A stretch of DNA of 13,671 nt. It comes from Actinomycetes bacterium (GTDB lineage: Bacteria; Actinomycetota; Acidimicrobiia; Acidimicrobiales; Palsa-688). The position numbers and the translations under genes were made by a program. Of this stretch, positions 1 to 6,466 are shown one piece after another (within the stretch, counting starts at the first letter, position 1; every line of letters begins with the position of its first letter). The notes beneath the pieces were generated by a model that was given only the letters and a program-made list of their open reading frames with translations, was not told where the DNA came from and made no database searches. The stretch covers positions 1 to 13,671 of the forward strand of contig JAKARG010000028.1 of NCBI GenBank assembly GCA_021819345.1, in the 5' to 3' direction.

Positions 1-164
1 GCCGGGGGTGCGTGGTCCGGGAGGACTGCCTCGACTACGCCATCGCCCGCAACGAGAAGTTCGGGATCTGGGGAGGGCTCTCCGAGCGGGAGCGGCGCAA
101 GGTGAGACGGGTTCGCGCGGCAGCGGTGGTCCCGCCGGCGAGGTTCGGCAGCGCCGCATCCTGA
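1..164 (+). CDS. WhiB-like (Wbl) transcriptional regulator, 3' part only
   Basis: Partial gene: the 5' end lies outside the window, and the first whole codon is at base 3. The 53 visible residues carry the last two of the four Wbl cysteines (C-x5-C in GCVVREDCLDYA), then the family's G-[VI]-W-G-G turn as FGIWGG, then LSERERRKVRR, a basic C-terminal segment of the kind that contacts DNA. Wbl proteins hold a 4Fe-4S cluster on four cysteines and usually act with the housekeeping sigma factor to control transcription. The FGIWGGLSERERR stretch looks like the WhiB2/WhmD (cell division) branch, but this rests on memory of the family and only half the protein is visible. The stop lies 4 bases from the stop of the convergent formimidoyltransferase gene. 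Confidence 0.9.
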   Translation, partial: RGCVVREDCLDYAIARNEKFGIWGGLSERERRKVRRVRAAAVVPPARFGSAAS

Positions 165-168
165 GCGA

Positions 169-1077
169 TCAGCAACCCGGTCGAGCTCTTCCCCCGTCGA
201 GGCCCGCCTGCTCGAGGCGGGCCTCGATCGTGCTCTCCGGTCCGATCCCGAGCTCGCCCCAGCGTGATGACGGCGCCGCCTCGAGGACTGCGAGGGGCAA
301 GAGGCCGACCAGCTCGGCCCCGGACACCGCGACCCGACTGGCGACGGCATCGTAGGCATCGGCGGGCCCGAGCGACCACGGCTCGATCAGGTTGCACGAC
401 ACCTGCACCGCCTCGCCCACCTGCAAGCCGAGGGTGCGCAGGCCCGGCCGGCGGACCGCTGCGGCCACCTCCTTGGCCCGGGGCAGGTCGGCCTCGGAGA
501 GCCAGAGGTTGTAGGCGACGAGCACCGGCCTGGCGCCGACGCAGACCGCTCCCGCAGTCGGGTGGCCCACGCCCGGCCCGGCGTCGGGGAGGCGGTGCCG
601 CCAGGCGTCGCGGCGCAGCTCGGGCAGGGTCGGCCCCGGTCCGCCGCCGCGGGGCCCGTAGGTGAAGCAGGGCAGAGCGAGGGTCTCCCCGGCCCAGTGG
701 GCATAGCGGTCGCGTGCTGCGGCGGCGACCGACAGGTCCCCGTCGGCGACCCGACCGTTGGCACCGATCACCAGGTCGACGAAGGGGACGACGTCCACGA
801 CCCCCCGGCGGGGGTGGGCGCCCGAGTGGAGGCCGATGTCGAGCTCGGCCACGGCCGCCTCGGTGAGGGCCCGAGCTGCGGCCTCCACCTCGGCGGGCGC
901 TCCTGCCAGGGTGAAGACCGAGCGATGGTGGTGAGGGTCGGCGTGGACGTCGAGGCAGCTGGGCCCGACCTCGGACCGCAGCCGGGCGAGCAGCTCGGCG
1001 TCCCGGCCCTCGCTCAGGTTGATCACGCACTCGAGCAGTCCGACCGCCTCCTCGTCATCCGGGCAACCCGCGGGCAC
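169..1077 (-). CDS. Glutamate formimidoyltransferase (formiminotransferase, single-domain FTCD-N type)
   Basis: 302 residues. The enzyme family moves the formimino group of N-formimino-L-glutamate to tetrahydrofolate, linking histidine breakdown to one-carbon metabolism. Family marks: LLECVINLSEGRD near the N-terminus, HHHRSVFTLAG at about 50-59, and SGAHPRRGVVDVVPF at about 85-99, where H88 corresponds to the catalytic histidine of the mammalian enzyme's GEHPRMGA motif. The length fits the N and C halves of the transferase domain; the cyclodeaminase domain of the bifunctional animal enzyme is absent. No other histidine-degradation gene is in the window. The GTG start at 1077 has no clear Shine-Dalgarno. 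A GAGGAGG lies inside the frame 8 bases before a CTG codon (Leu14, just ahead of LECVINLSEGRD), so translation might begin there. Function is well supported; the start is uncertain. Confidence 0.88.
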   Translation of the reverse strand: MPAGCPDDEEAVGLLECVINLSEGRDAELLARLRSEVGPSCLDVHADPHHHRSVFTLAGAPAEVEAAARALTEAAVAELDIGLHSGAHPRRGVVDVVPFVDLVIGANGRVADGDLSVAAAARDRYAHWAGETLALPCFTYGPRGGGPGPTLPELRRDAWRHRLPDAGPGVGHPTAGAVCVGARPVLVAYNLWLSEADLPRAKEVAAAVRRPGLRTLGLQVGEAVQVSCNLIEPWSLGPADAYDAVASRVAVSGAELVGLLPLAVLEAAPSSRWGELGIGPESTIEARLEQAGLDGGRARPGC

Positions 1078-1115
1078 CGTAGTCCGGGGGCCTACCGAAC
1101 GTCTCGCCCGAGGAG

Positions 1116-1121
1116 TAACCT
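1116..1121 (+). promoter_or_regulatory. Predicted -10 box of tatA (leaderless)
   Basis: TAACCT lies exactly 7 bases before the tatA ATG, the spacing expected if transcription starts on the start codon. No convincing -35 box is visible at the right distance. The only alternative translation signal is AGGAG at 1111-1115, whose 13-base gap to the ATG is long for a Shine-Dalgarno. Confidence 0.5.
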
Positions 1122-1128
1122 CAGCCCC

Positions 1129-1449
1129 ATGCTGCTAGCAGACATCTTCGGCTCCGATGGCCTCATCGTGATCGTGATCGCGCTGATCGTCATCTTCGGG
1201 GGAAGCCAGCTGCCCAAGATCGCCCGCAACGTCGGGTCGGCGGGCAAGGAGTTCAAGAAGGCGCAGGCCGAGAGCGAGCAGGAGGAGCGCGCGCGGGCCG
1301 CTGCCCAGGCGATCGCGCCGCCGGCGCCCCAGCCCGTCGCCCCGCCCGCAGCCCAGGTGGCCCCGTCCGACTCCGTCACCCTGAGCAAGGCGGACCTCGA
1401 GGCGGTCATCGACAAGCGCCTGGCCGAGAAGGACCCCTCGTCGAACTGA
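1129..1449 (+). CDS. tatA: Sec-independent protein translocase subunit TatA
   Basis: 106 residues. TatA forms the pore-like part of the twin-arginine translocase, which exports folded proteins across the cytoplasmic membrane. The layout is classical: a short N-terminal periplasmic segment, one membrane helix at about residues 10-25 (GLIVIVIALIVIFGG), the FG hinge at 23-24 followed by SQLPKIARNVG, and an amphipathic helix with GKEFKKAQ at 39-46. The remainder is a charged, then Pro/Ala-rich tail (about 62-80), ending in a short predicted helix (LSKADLEAVIDKRLAEK). I chose the ATG at 1129 because everything upstream in this frame is antisense to the formimidoyltransferase gene. It is transcribed divergently from that gene. 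tatC and tatB are not in the window. It could be called TatA/E; the single helix and hinge do not separate the two. Confidence 0.9.
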   Translation: MLLADIFGSDGLIVIVIALIVIFGGSQLPKIARNVGSAGKEFKKAQAESEQEERARAAAQAIAPPAPQPVAPPAAQVAPSDSVTLSKADLEAVIDKRLAEKDPSSN

Positions 1450-1463
1450 CCTTCCGGCTACAA

Positions 1464-1591
1464 GAGCCTGCCGGCGGTAGAGCCTGCCGGCGGTAGAGCC
1501 TGCCGGCGGTAGAGCCTGCCGGCGGTAGAGCCTGCCGGCGGTAGAGCCTGCCGGCGGTAGAGCCTGCCGGCGGTAGAGCCTGCCGGCGGTA
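1464..1591 (+). repeat. Perfect tandem repeat, 8 copies of a 16-bp unit
   Basis: Eight identical head-to-tail copies of GAGCCTGCCGGCGGTA, starting at 1464, 1480, 1496, 1512, 1528, 1544, 1560 and 1576, with no mismatch. A degenerate half unit may precede it (CCGGCTACAA, 1454-1463). Each unit contains the palindrome GCCGGC, so in RNA neighbouring units can pair (6 bp plus two G-U ends) and eight units could fold into four hairpins. The array fills the gap between the 3' ends of tatA and the convergent Wbl gene. The plus strand meets TAG in every frame; the minus strand is free of stops in all three frames. A unit of 16 bp is not a multiple of 3, so a coding role is unlikely. Perfect identity suggests recent expansion, as in a VNTR. 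Confidence 0.97.
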
Positions 1592-1622
1592 GAGGCCGAT
1601 CTCGGCAGCCTCAGGCGGTGCC

Positions 1623-1892
1623 CTACCTAGCCGTAGTGGGCGAGACGGAGCTGCGCCGGCGCCGGGCGATGCGTCTGCGCTCCCGCTCAGAGGCGCCTCC
1701 CCAGACCCCGTGCTCGATGCGATTGTGGAGCGCGTACTCGAGGCAGGGGTCCTTCACCGGGCAGTCGGCGCAGATGCGTCGCGCGATCTCCACCCCGACG
1801 CCATCACTCGGGAAGAATGTCTCGGGCGGAAGCTCACGGCACTTCCCCTCGGCCATCCACTCTGTGTCCACGGGACCTCCCATGCTCACCAT
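1623..1892 (-). CDS. WhiB-like (Wbl) iron-sulfur transcriptional regulator
   Basis: 89 residues. Four cysteines, C18, C41, C44 and C50, give the Wbl pattern C-x22-C-x2-C-x5-C that binds a 4Fe-4S cluster. They are followed by HGVWGG at about 61-66 and a strongly basic tail (ERERRRIARRRR) for DNA contact. The N-terminal part has the usual DTEWMAEGKC and FFPSDG motifs. I chose the ATG at 1892 because GGGAG sits 7 bases upstream; the ATG at 1883 has no properly spaced ribosome binding site, and the longer open frame to 1991 adds unrelated sequence. Its 3' end faces tatA across the tandem repeat. Which Wbl class it belongs to, and so its targets, cannot be told from sequence alone. Confidence 0.93.
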   Translation of the reverse strand: MVSMGGPVDTEWMAEGKCRELPPETFFPSDGVGVEIARRICADCPVKDPCLEYALHNRIEHGVWGGASERERRRIARRRRSSVSPTTAR

Positions 1893-1947
1893 TCTGACGC
1901 TCCCATCGGTAGATCGGTTCCCTGCCGAAGCAAGTTCGAGCAAACAC

Positions 1948-2133
1948 TCAGGTTTCCTCGGCGACGCCCACCTTTGACAAGCGCGCCACACGAGCCTCCG
2001 CCGAAGCCCACTCCGAGGCTAGCGCACCTGGCCGCTGGAGCGTGAAGTGGACCTCGGTCGGCTTGACAGGGTCCCCGTCGCCCGTGAGGATGGGGGGGGT
2101 GGTGACCTCCTCGAAGTCGCTGCTGCTCCTCAC
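1948..2133 (-). CDS. Possible small protein antisense to the leuA leader (uncertain)
   Basis: A 61-codon frame (GTG start, TGA stop) between the leuA control region and the Wbl gene. In favour: 52 of 61 third positions are G or C, including 33 of the first 34, while second positions are mixed, which is the profile of real genes in such genomes; the composition is ordinary (DFEEVTTPP, PTEVHFTLQRPGALASEW, ARVARLSKVG). Against: no ribosome binding site or -10 box before the GTG, a stop codon directly upstream of it, no family that I recognise, and full overlap on the other strand with the leuA promoter and leader peptide. If real it would lie 55 bases upstream of the Wbl gene on the same strand and could share its transcript. 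Confidence 0.3.
   Translation of the reverse strand: MRSSSDFEEVTTPPILTGDGDPVKPTEVHFTLQRPGALASEWASAEARVARLSKVGVAEET
2063..2091 (+). promoter_or_regulatory. Promoter of the leuA leader transcript
   Basis: The -35 box TTGACA (2063-2068, consensus) is followed by a 17-base spacer and the -10 box GAGGAT (2086-2091, which keeps the key A at position 2 and T at position 6). Transcription should start about 7 bases further on, at 2098-2099, which coincides with the GTG that opens the leader peptide. It is the best -35/-10 pair I found in the window. Confidence 0.7.
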
Positions 2134-2137
2134 CTAG
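2099..2137 (+). CDS. Leucine leader peptide of leuA (LeuL-like)
   Basis: Twelve codons read M-V-T-S-S-K-S-L-L-L-L-T and then TAG. Codons 8-11 (2120-2131) are CTG CTG CTC CTC, four leucines in a row. Such a run directly before a hairpin and terminator, upstream of a leucine biosynthesis gene, is the hallmark of ribosome-mediated attenuation: low charged tRNA-Leu stalls the ribosome on these codons. The start is probably GTG 2099 on a leaderless transcript; GTG 2102 or ATG 2090 in the same frame are alternatives, and neither changes the leucine run or the stop. The stop codon's last base is the first base of the following hairpin. Confidence 0.8.
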   Translation: MVTSSKSLLLLT

Positions 2138-2161
2138 GCGGGCGCCCACCCGGTGCCCGCC
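2137..2161 (+). promoter_or_regulatory. Leader hairpin between the leuL stop and the terminator
   Basis: GGCGGGCGCC (2137-2146) pairs with GGTGCCCGCC (2152-2161) around the loop CACCC: 10 base pairs, one of them G-U. A ribosome stalled on the leucine codons would cover its left arm, while one that ends at the TAG and leaves would let it form. It is therefore well placed to sense translation of the leader. Its exact role (pause hairpin or anti-antiterminator) is inference. Confidence 0.65.
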
Positions 2162-2163
2162 CG

Positions 2164-2196
2164 ACCTCCTGCGCCGTCCCGGCCAGGAGGTTTTTT
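2164..2196 (+). terminator. Intrinsic terminator (attenuator) before leuA
   Basis: ACCTCCTG (2164-2171) pairs perfectly with CAGGAGGT (2184-2191). Inside this stem, GCCG (2173-2176) pairs with CGGC (2180-2183) around a TCC loop, leaving only C2172 bulged. The stem runs straight into T6 (2191-2196), a striking run in a genome this rich in G and C. It lies between the leader promoter and the leuA start, so it must be conditional: a leucine-controlled attenuator, not the end of a gene. Confidence 0.85.
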
Positions 2197-2230
2197 CGTT
2201 CTCGTCCCCGCTCGCCACCAGGAGGCCCCG

Positions 2231-3928
2231 GTGCCGGCCTACGCCTACCCAACCCCTTGCGACATGCCCTACGAGCGCTACCGGCCCTACCGGCCGCTCG
2301 TGCTCGCCGAGCGGACCTGGCCGGACCGGGAGCTGACCGCTGCGCCGCGCTGGTGCAGCGTCGACCTGCGCGACGGCAACCAGGCGTTGATCGACCCGAT
2401 GGACCCGGCCCGCAAGCTCCGTTTCTTCGAGACGCTCGTCGGCATGGGGTTCAAGGAGATCGAGGTCGGCTTCCCGGCTGCCTCGCAGCCGGACTTCGAC
2501 TTCATCCGCCAGATCGTCGAGGAGGACCGGATCCCAGACGACGTCGCCATCCAGGTCCTGGTCCAGTGCCGTCCAGAGCTGATCGACCGGACCTTCGAGG
2601 CCATCCGGGGTGCGGCGAACGTGGTGGTGCACTTCTACAACTCGACCTCGGCGTTGCAGCGCCGGGTCGTCTTCGGGCTCGACAAGGGCGGCATCGCCGA
2701 CATCGCCACCTCCGCGGCTCGCCTCGTGCGCAAGATGGCCGAGACCGTCCCGGGGACCAACGTCGTCTTCGAGTACTCCCCGGAGAGCTTCACCGGCACC
2801 GAGCCGGACTTCGCGCTCGAGGTGTGCGAGGCGGTCATGGCCGTGGTCGAGCCCGGCCCCGATCGCCCGATCATCCTCAACCTGCCCAACACCGTGGAGA
2901 TGTACGGACCCCAAGTCTACGCGGACGTCATCGAGTGGTTCGGTCGCAGCATCCGGGACCGGGGCTCGGTGATCCTGTCGGTCCACCCCCACAACGACCG
3001 GGGAACGGCGGTGGCCGCCGCCGAGCTGGCCCAGCTCGCCGGGGCCGACCGGGTCGAGGGGACCCTGTTCGGCAACGGCGAGCGCACCGGCAACGTCGAC
3101 CTGGTCAACCTGGCGCTCAACTTGATGAGCCAGGGCGTCGACCCCCGCCTGGACATCTCCGACATCGACGCCCTCAAGCACGTCGCCGAGCACTGCAACC
3201 GCCTCCCGGTGCACCCGCGCCACCCCTACGCCGGCGACTTGGTCTACACGGCGTTCTCCGGCTCCCACCAGGACGCGATCAAAAAGGGGATGGCCGCTTT
3301 GGACCAGGGCTACGAGACCTGGGAGGTCCCCTATCTCCCGATCGATCCCAAGCACGTCGGGCGCACCTACGAAGCCATCATCCGGGTTAACAGCCAGTCG
3401 GGCAAGGGCGGCGTCGCCTACCTCATGGACACCGAGCACGGCCTCGACCTGCCCCGGCGGCTGCAGGTCGAGTTCTCCAAGGAGGTGCAGGCGGTGACCG
3501 AGGCATCGGGGACCGAGATCAAGCCGGGGCAGCTGTGGGACGTGTTCACCCGCACCTACCTCCCCGACGACGCCGGCGTCCGGCTGCTCTCCTCGGAGAC
3601 TGCCGCCTCGGGCGAGCACGCCACCCGGGTCACCGCCCAGGTGCTGGTCGACGGCCGCCACCGGACCCTCGCCGGGGAGGGCAACGGCCCGGTGGCCGCC
3701 CTGGTCGACGCCATCCGCAGCGGGCTCGGCCTGGAGCTGGCGGTGCGCGACTTCCAGAGCCACGCCCTCACCGAGGGGACCGAGGCCTCCGCCGTCGCCT
3801 ACGTGGAGATGGTCGCGCCGGGCGGGCGTAGCGCCTGGGGGGTGGGAATCGACTCGAGCACCCTCGACGCCGGCCTCCAGGCGGTGATCAGTGCTGCCAA
3901 CCGCTTCCGCTCCCCGGTAGGCTCCTGA
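2231..3928 (+). CDS. leuA: 2-isopropylmalate synthase
   Basis: 565 residues. It condenses acetyl-CoA with 2-ketoisovalerate to give 2-isopropylmalate, the first committed step of leucine synthesis, in the cytoplasm. The catalytic TIM barrel shows DLRDGNQAL at about 45-53 (metal and substrate site), the metal-binding H252 and H254 in VHPHNDRG, and FGNGERTGN at about 280-288. The C-terminal regulatory domain (about 410-560), where leucine binds in this family, includes GNGPVAALVDAI and TEASAVAYVEM. The opening CDMPYERYRPYRP and the overall layout match the actinobacterial LeuA type. I chose GTG 2231 because AGGAGG (2220-2225) lies 5 bases upstream; the longer frame from 2153 would run through the terminator. 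Expression is probably controlled by the leucine leader just upstream, and activity by leucine feedback (family knowledge). Confidence 0.97.
   Translation: MPAYAYPTPCDMPYERYRPYRPLVLAERTWPDRELTAAPRWCSVDLRDGNQALIDPMDPARKLRFFETLVGMGFKEIEVGFPAASQPDFDFIRQIVEEDRIPDDVAIQVLVQCRPELIDRTFEAIRGAANVVVHFYNSTSALQRRVVFGLDKGGIADIATSAARLVRKMAETVPGTNVVFEYSPESFTGTEPDFALEVCEAVMAVVEPGPDRPIILNLPNTVEMYGPQVYADVIEWFGRSIRDRGSVILSVHPHNDRGTAVAAAELAQLAGADRVEGTLFGNGERTGNVDLVNLALNLMSQGVDPRLDISDIDALKHVAEHCNRLPVHPRHPYAGDLVYTAFSGSHQDAIKKGMAALDQGYETWEVPYLPIDPKHVGRTYEAIIRVNSQSGKGGVAYLMDTEHGLDLPRRLQVEFSKEVQAVTEASGTEIKPGQLWDVFTRTYLPDDAGVRLLSSETAASGEHATRVTAQVLVDGRHRTLAGEGNGPVAALVDAIRSGLGLELAVRDFQSHALTEGTEASAVAYVEMVAPGGRSAWGVGIDSSTLDAGLQAVISAANRFRSPVGS
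3918..3923 (+). promoter_or_regulatory. Possible -10 box for the small gene after leuA
   Basis: TAGGCT lies within the last codons of leuA, 8 bases before the ATG at 3932. The same arrangement (GGTAG..T followed by a start codon) occurs before ppk1. It may allow a leaderless transcript of the small gene independent of the leucine-controlled leuA mRNA. No -35 box is evident. Confidence 0.35.
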
Positions 3929-3931
3929 ACC

Positions 3932-4204
3932 ATGTCCATCCAGCAGGCCGGCGACCAGGCTCCGCCCCGGGGCCACGTGCGGGTCGTCTACCTGGGTCCC
4001 GTGGCCCCGCACTGGAGGGTCGACTCGGACTTCGGTGACCGTGGTGTGATCGAGGAGATCCGCCAGCGGATCCTGGCCCGGCTGCTCCTGCTCCCGCCCC
4101 ACGACCCGCAGTTCCGGCGCAACCGGGAGCGGGTGGTGCGTGACGCCGAGCGGGAGAACCTCATCCTCGAGTGGGACCTCGGTCTACCCGAGGAAGGTTC
4201 CTGA
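3932..4204 (+). CDS. Small conserved-looking protein of unknown function
   Basis: 90 residues, starting 3 bases after the leuA stop, so probably in the same operon or served by the internal -10 box. I do not recognise a family. The N-terminus is Gln/Pro-rich, followed by a beta-type stretch (HVRVVYLGPVAPHWRVDSDFGD, 15-36) and a long, probably helical segment rich in Arg, Glu and Leu (about 39-78, with IRQRILARLLLLPP and FRRNRERVVRDAERENL). It ends in WDLGLPEEGS. There is no signal peptide or membrane helix and no cysteine. The codon pattern and tight spacing support a real gene. There is no basis for a function; a link to leucine synthesis is not implied by position alone. Confidence 0.75.
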   Translation: MSIQQAGDQAPPRGHVRVVYLGPVAPHWRVDSDFGDRGVIEEIRQRILARLLLLPPHDPQFRRNRERVVRDAERENLILEWDLGLPEEGS

Positions 4205-4242
4205 GGGCGGAGCGCAGCCCCGCCGGCCCCGGGCGGTGTGGG

Positions 4243-4248
4243 TAGCCT
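4243..4248 (+). promoter_or_regulatory. Predicted -10 box of ppk1 (leaderless)
   Basis: TAGCCT lies 7 bases before GTG 4256. This supports transcription starting on the start codon and decides between the possible ppk1 starts, since neither GTG has a well-spaced Shine-Dalgarno. No -35 box is visible. Confidence 0.5.
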
Positions 4249-4255
4249 GGAAGGC

Positions 4256-6466
4256 GTGACCGATGCCACTGCCGCCGCCGCCCGGCTCGGCATCGGTGTC
4301 GGCGTCGTCCCCGACGCCGGCTTCGACACCGACGGCAACCGGCGCTACATCAACCGAGAGCTGTCCACGGTCGACTTCAACCGGCGGGTCCTAGCCCTCG
4401 CGGCGAGCCCCGAGCAGCCGCTGCTCGAACGGCTCAAGTTCCTGGCCATCTTCTGTTCGAACACCGACGAGCTGTTCGAGGTCCGAGTCGCCGGCCTGAA
4501 GGACCAGCAGGCTGCCGGGGTGGCGAGCACCGCCCCCGACGGGCTCTCGGTGGCCGACCAGCTCCGTGCGATCCGCAAGGAGATGGAGGCTCTGGTCGAG
4601 GAGCGCCGCCAGCTGCTCTTCGACGTGCTGCTGCCTGCGCTCCGGGACCGGGGGGTGATCCTCTGTCGCTGGAGCGACTTGGACGGCGCGAGCCGCGAGG
4701 CGCTGCGGGAGGTCTTCGAGGAACGGATCTTTCCCGTGCTCACCCCCCTCGCCGTGGACCCCGGCCACCCTTTCCCCTACATCTCGAACCTGTCGCTCAA
4801 CCTGGCGGTGATCGTCCGGGACCCCGAGAGCCAGGTGCGACGCTTCGCCCGCTTGAAGGTCCCACCGCTACTGCCGGGGTTCCTCGCGCTGCCCGGCGGG
4901 GAGCGCTTCGTCCCCCTCGAGCAGGTCATCGCGGCCCACCTGGACTCGTTGTTCCCCGGGATGGAGATCGAGAGCCACCACCCCTTCAGGGTCACCCGCA
5001 ACGCCGACCTGACCCTGGAGGAGGACGAGGCCGACGACCTGCTCTACGCGGTGGAGATGGAGCTGCGCCGCCGGCGCTTCGGCCGCGCCGTGCGCCTGGA
5101 GGTGGACCGCTCGATCACCGACGAGGTGCGCACCCTCTTGACCCGGGAGCTCGACCTGGCGACCGAGGACGTCTACGACATGACCGGGCCGCTCGACCTC
5201 TCGGGGGTCTGGGCGGTGCACGACGTCGACCGTCCCGAGCTGAAGGACGAGCCCTACGTGGCGAGCGTCCCTGCTGCTCTGGTCGGGCCGGGGGGTGAGG
5301 CGGCGAGCGACCTGTTCGCTGCGATCCGCCAGGGTGACGTCCTCGTCCACCACCCCTACGAGAGCTTCGCCATGTCGACCGAGGCGTTCGTCACCCAGGC
5401 GTCGCGCGACCCGGGAGTGCTCGCCATCAAGCAGACCCTCTACCGGACCTCGGGGGACAGCCCGATCGTCCGAGCGCTCATCCGGGCGGCGGAGCGCGGG
5501 AAGCAGGTAGCCGCCTTGGTGGAGCTGAAGGCGCGTGGCGACGAGGCGGCGAACATCGGCTGGGCGCGCGCCCTCGAGCGCGCCGGGGTGCACGTGGTCT
5601 ACGGGCTCGTCGGGCTGAAGACCCACTCCAAGACCGCACTGGTCGTCCGCCAGGAGCCCGACGGGATCCGTCGCTACTGCCACATCGGCACCGGCAACTA
5701 CAACCCGGCCACGGCTCGGCTGTACGAGGACCTGGGGATCCTGAGCGCCTCGCCCGAGCTCGGTGCCGACCTGACCGACCTGTTCAACTACCTGACCGGT
5801 TACAGCCGGCGAGTCGAGTACCGCGAGCTGCTGGTCGCCCCCCTCGGCCTGCGATCCCGGATGCTCGAGCTGGTCGAGCGGGAGACCCGCCTCGGGGAGC
5901 GGGGTCGGATCGTCTGGAAGCTCAACAACCTGGTTGACCGGGAGGTGATCGACTCCCTGTACCGGGCCTCGGACGCCGGGGTCAGGGTGGACCTGATCGT
6001 GCGGGCGATCTGCTGCTTGCGCCCCGGCGTGCCCGGGCTCTCCGAGCGCATCTCGGTGCGCAGCCTGGTCGGACGCTGGCTCGAGCACTCCCGGGTCTAC
6101 TACTTCGGTGCCGGCCACGGCGGCGACGAGCTGGAGCCCTCCGAGCGTCACGACGGGCGGAGGCCCCTGCCGGCCTCGGTCCCCGCAGGCGGGGAGTACT
6201 ACCTCGGCTCCGCCGACATGATGGAGCGCAACCTCGACCGGCGGGTGGAGGCGGTGGTCCCGGTCCCCGTCGCCTTGCACCCGAGGATGCGCGAGATCCT
6301 CGAGGTCGAGCTCGCCGACGACCGTCTCGCCTGGTGCCTGCAGGGTGACGGGACCTGGACCAAGGTCCCGACAGTGCTCGGCATCTCGGCGCAGGACTGG
6401 CTCCAGGAGGCGGCCCGGTCGCGGGAGCGAGCGAGGCGGGACGACGCCCAGAGGATGGTGCCGTGA
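4256..6466 (+). CDS. ppk1: Polyphosphate kinase 1
   Basis: 736 residues from GTG 4256 (742 if GTG 4238 is used). PPK1 reversibly makes long-chain polyphosphate from ATP at the membrane or in the cytoplasm. The N-terminal domain opens with RYINRELSTVDFNRRVL, followed by ERLKFLAIFCSNTDELFEVRV. The two catalytic phospholipase-D-like domains carry IKQTLYRTSGDSPIV, the autophosphorylated histidine H457 in LKTHSKTALV, HIGTGNYNPATARLYEDLG just after it, and the second conserved histidine H611 in WLEHSRVYYFG (E. coli H435 and H592). YLGSADMMERNLDRRVE closes the C-terminal domain. Length and motifs are complete. Its last codon overlaps the Nudix gene start (GTGA), so the two are translationally coupled. 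In mycobacteria ppk1 responds to SenX3-RegX3, and a pair of that type lies downstream here. Confidence 0.97.
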   Translation: MTDATAAAARLGIGVGVVPDAGFDTDGNRRYINRELSTVDFNRRVLALAASPEQPLLERLKFLAIFCSNTDELFEVRVAGLKDQQAAGVASTAPDGLSVADQLRAIRKEMEALVEERRQLLFDVLLPALRDRGVILCRWSDLDGASREALREVFEERIFPVLTPLAVDPGHPFPYISNLSLNLAVIVRDPESQVRRFARLKVPPLLPGFLALPGGERFVPLEQVIAAHLDSLFPGMEIESHHPFRVTRNADLTLEEDEADDLLYAVEMELRRRRFGRAVRLEVDRSITDEVRTLLTRELDLATEDVYDMTGPLDLSGVWAVHDVDRPELKDEPYVASVPAALVGPGGEAASDLFAAIRQGDVLVHHPYESFAMSTEAFVTQASRDPGVLAIKQTLYRTSGDSPIVRALIRAAERGKQVAALVELKARGDEAANIGWARALERAGVHVVYGLVGLKTHSKTALVVRQEPDGIRRYCHIGTGNYNPATARLYEDLGILSASPELGADLTDLFNYLTGYSRRVEYRELLVAPLGLRSRMLELVERETRLGERGRIVWKLNNLVDREVIDSLYRASDAGVRVDLIVRAICCLRPGVPGLSERISVRSLVGRWLEHSRVYYFGAGHGGDELEPSERHDGRRPLPASVPAGGEYYLGSADMMERNLDRRVEAVVPVPVALHPRMREILEVELADDRLAWCLQGDGTWTKVPTVLGISAQDWLQEAARSRERARRDDAQRMVP

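Noticed and set aside
1111..1115. AGGAG as the ribosome binding site of tatA
   Set aside because: 13 bases from the ATG, too far; a -10 box at the leaderless distance explains the region better, though this is not certain.
1464..1591. CRISPR array
   Set aside because: Units follow each other directly without spacers, and no cas gene is present.
2153..2230. Longer leuA frame starting at GTG 2153
   Set aside because: It would run through the leader hairpin and T6 terminator. GTG 2231 has AGGAGG 5 bases upstream and gives a normal LeuA N-terminus.
1886..4102. 738-residue open frame on the minus strand across leuA
   Set aside because: Antisense shadow of leuA; composition (many His, Val, Asp, Gly) is typical of reversed GC-rich coding sequence and no motif is present.
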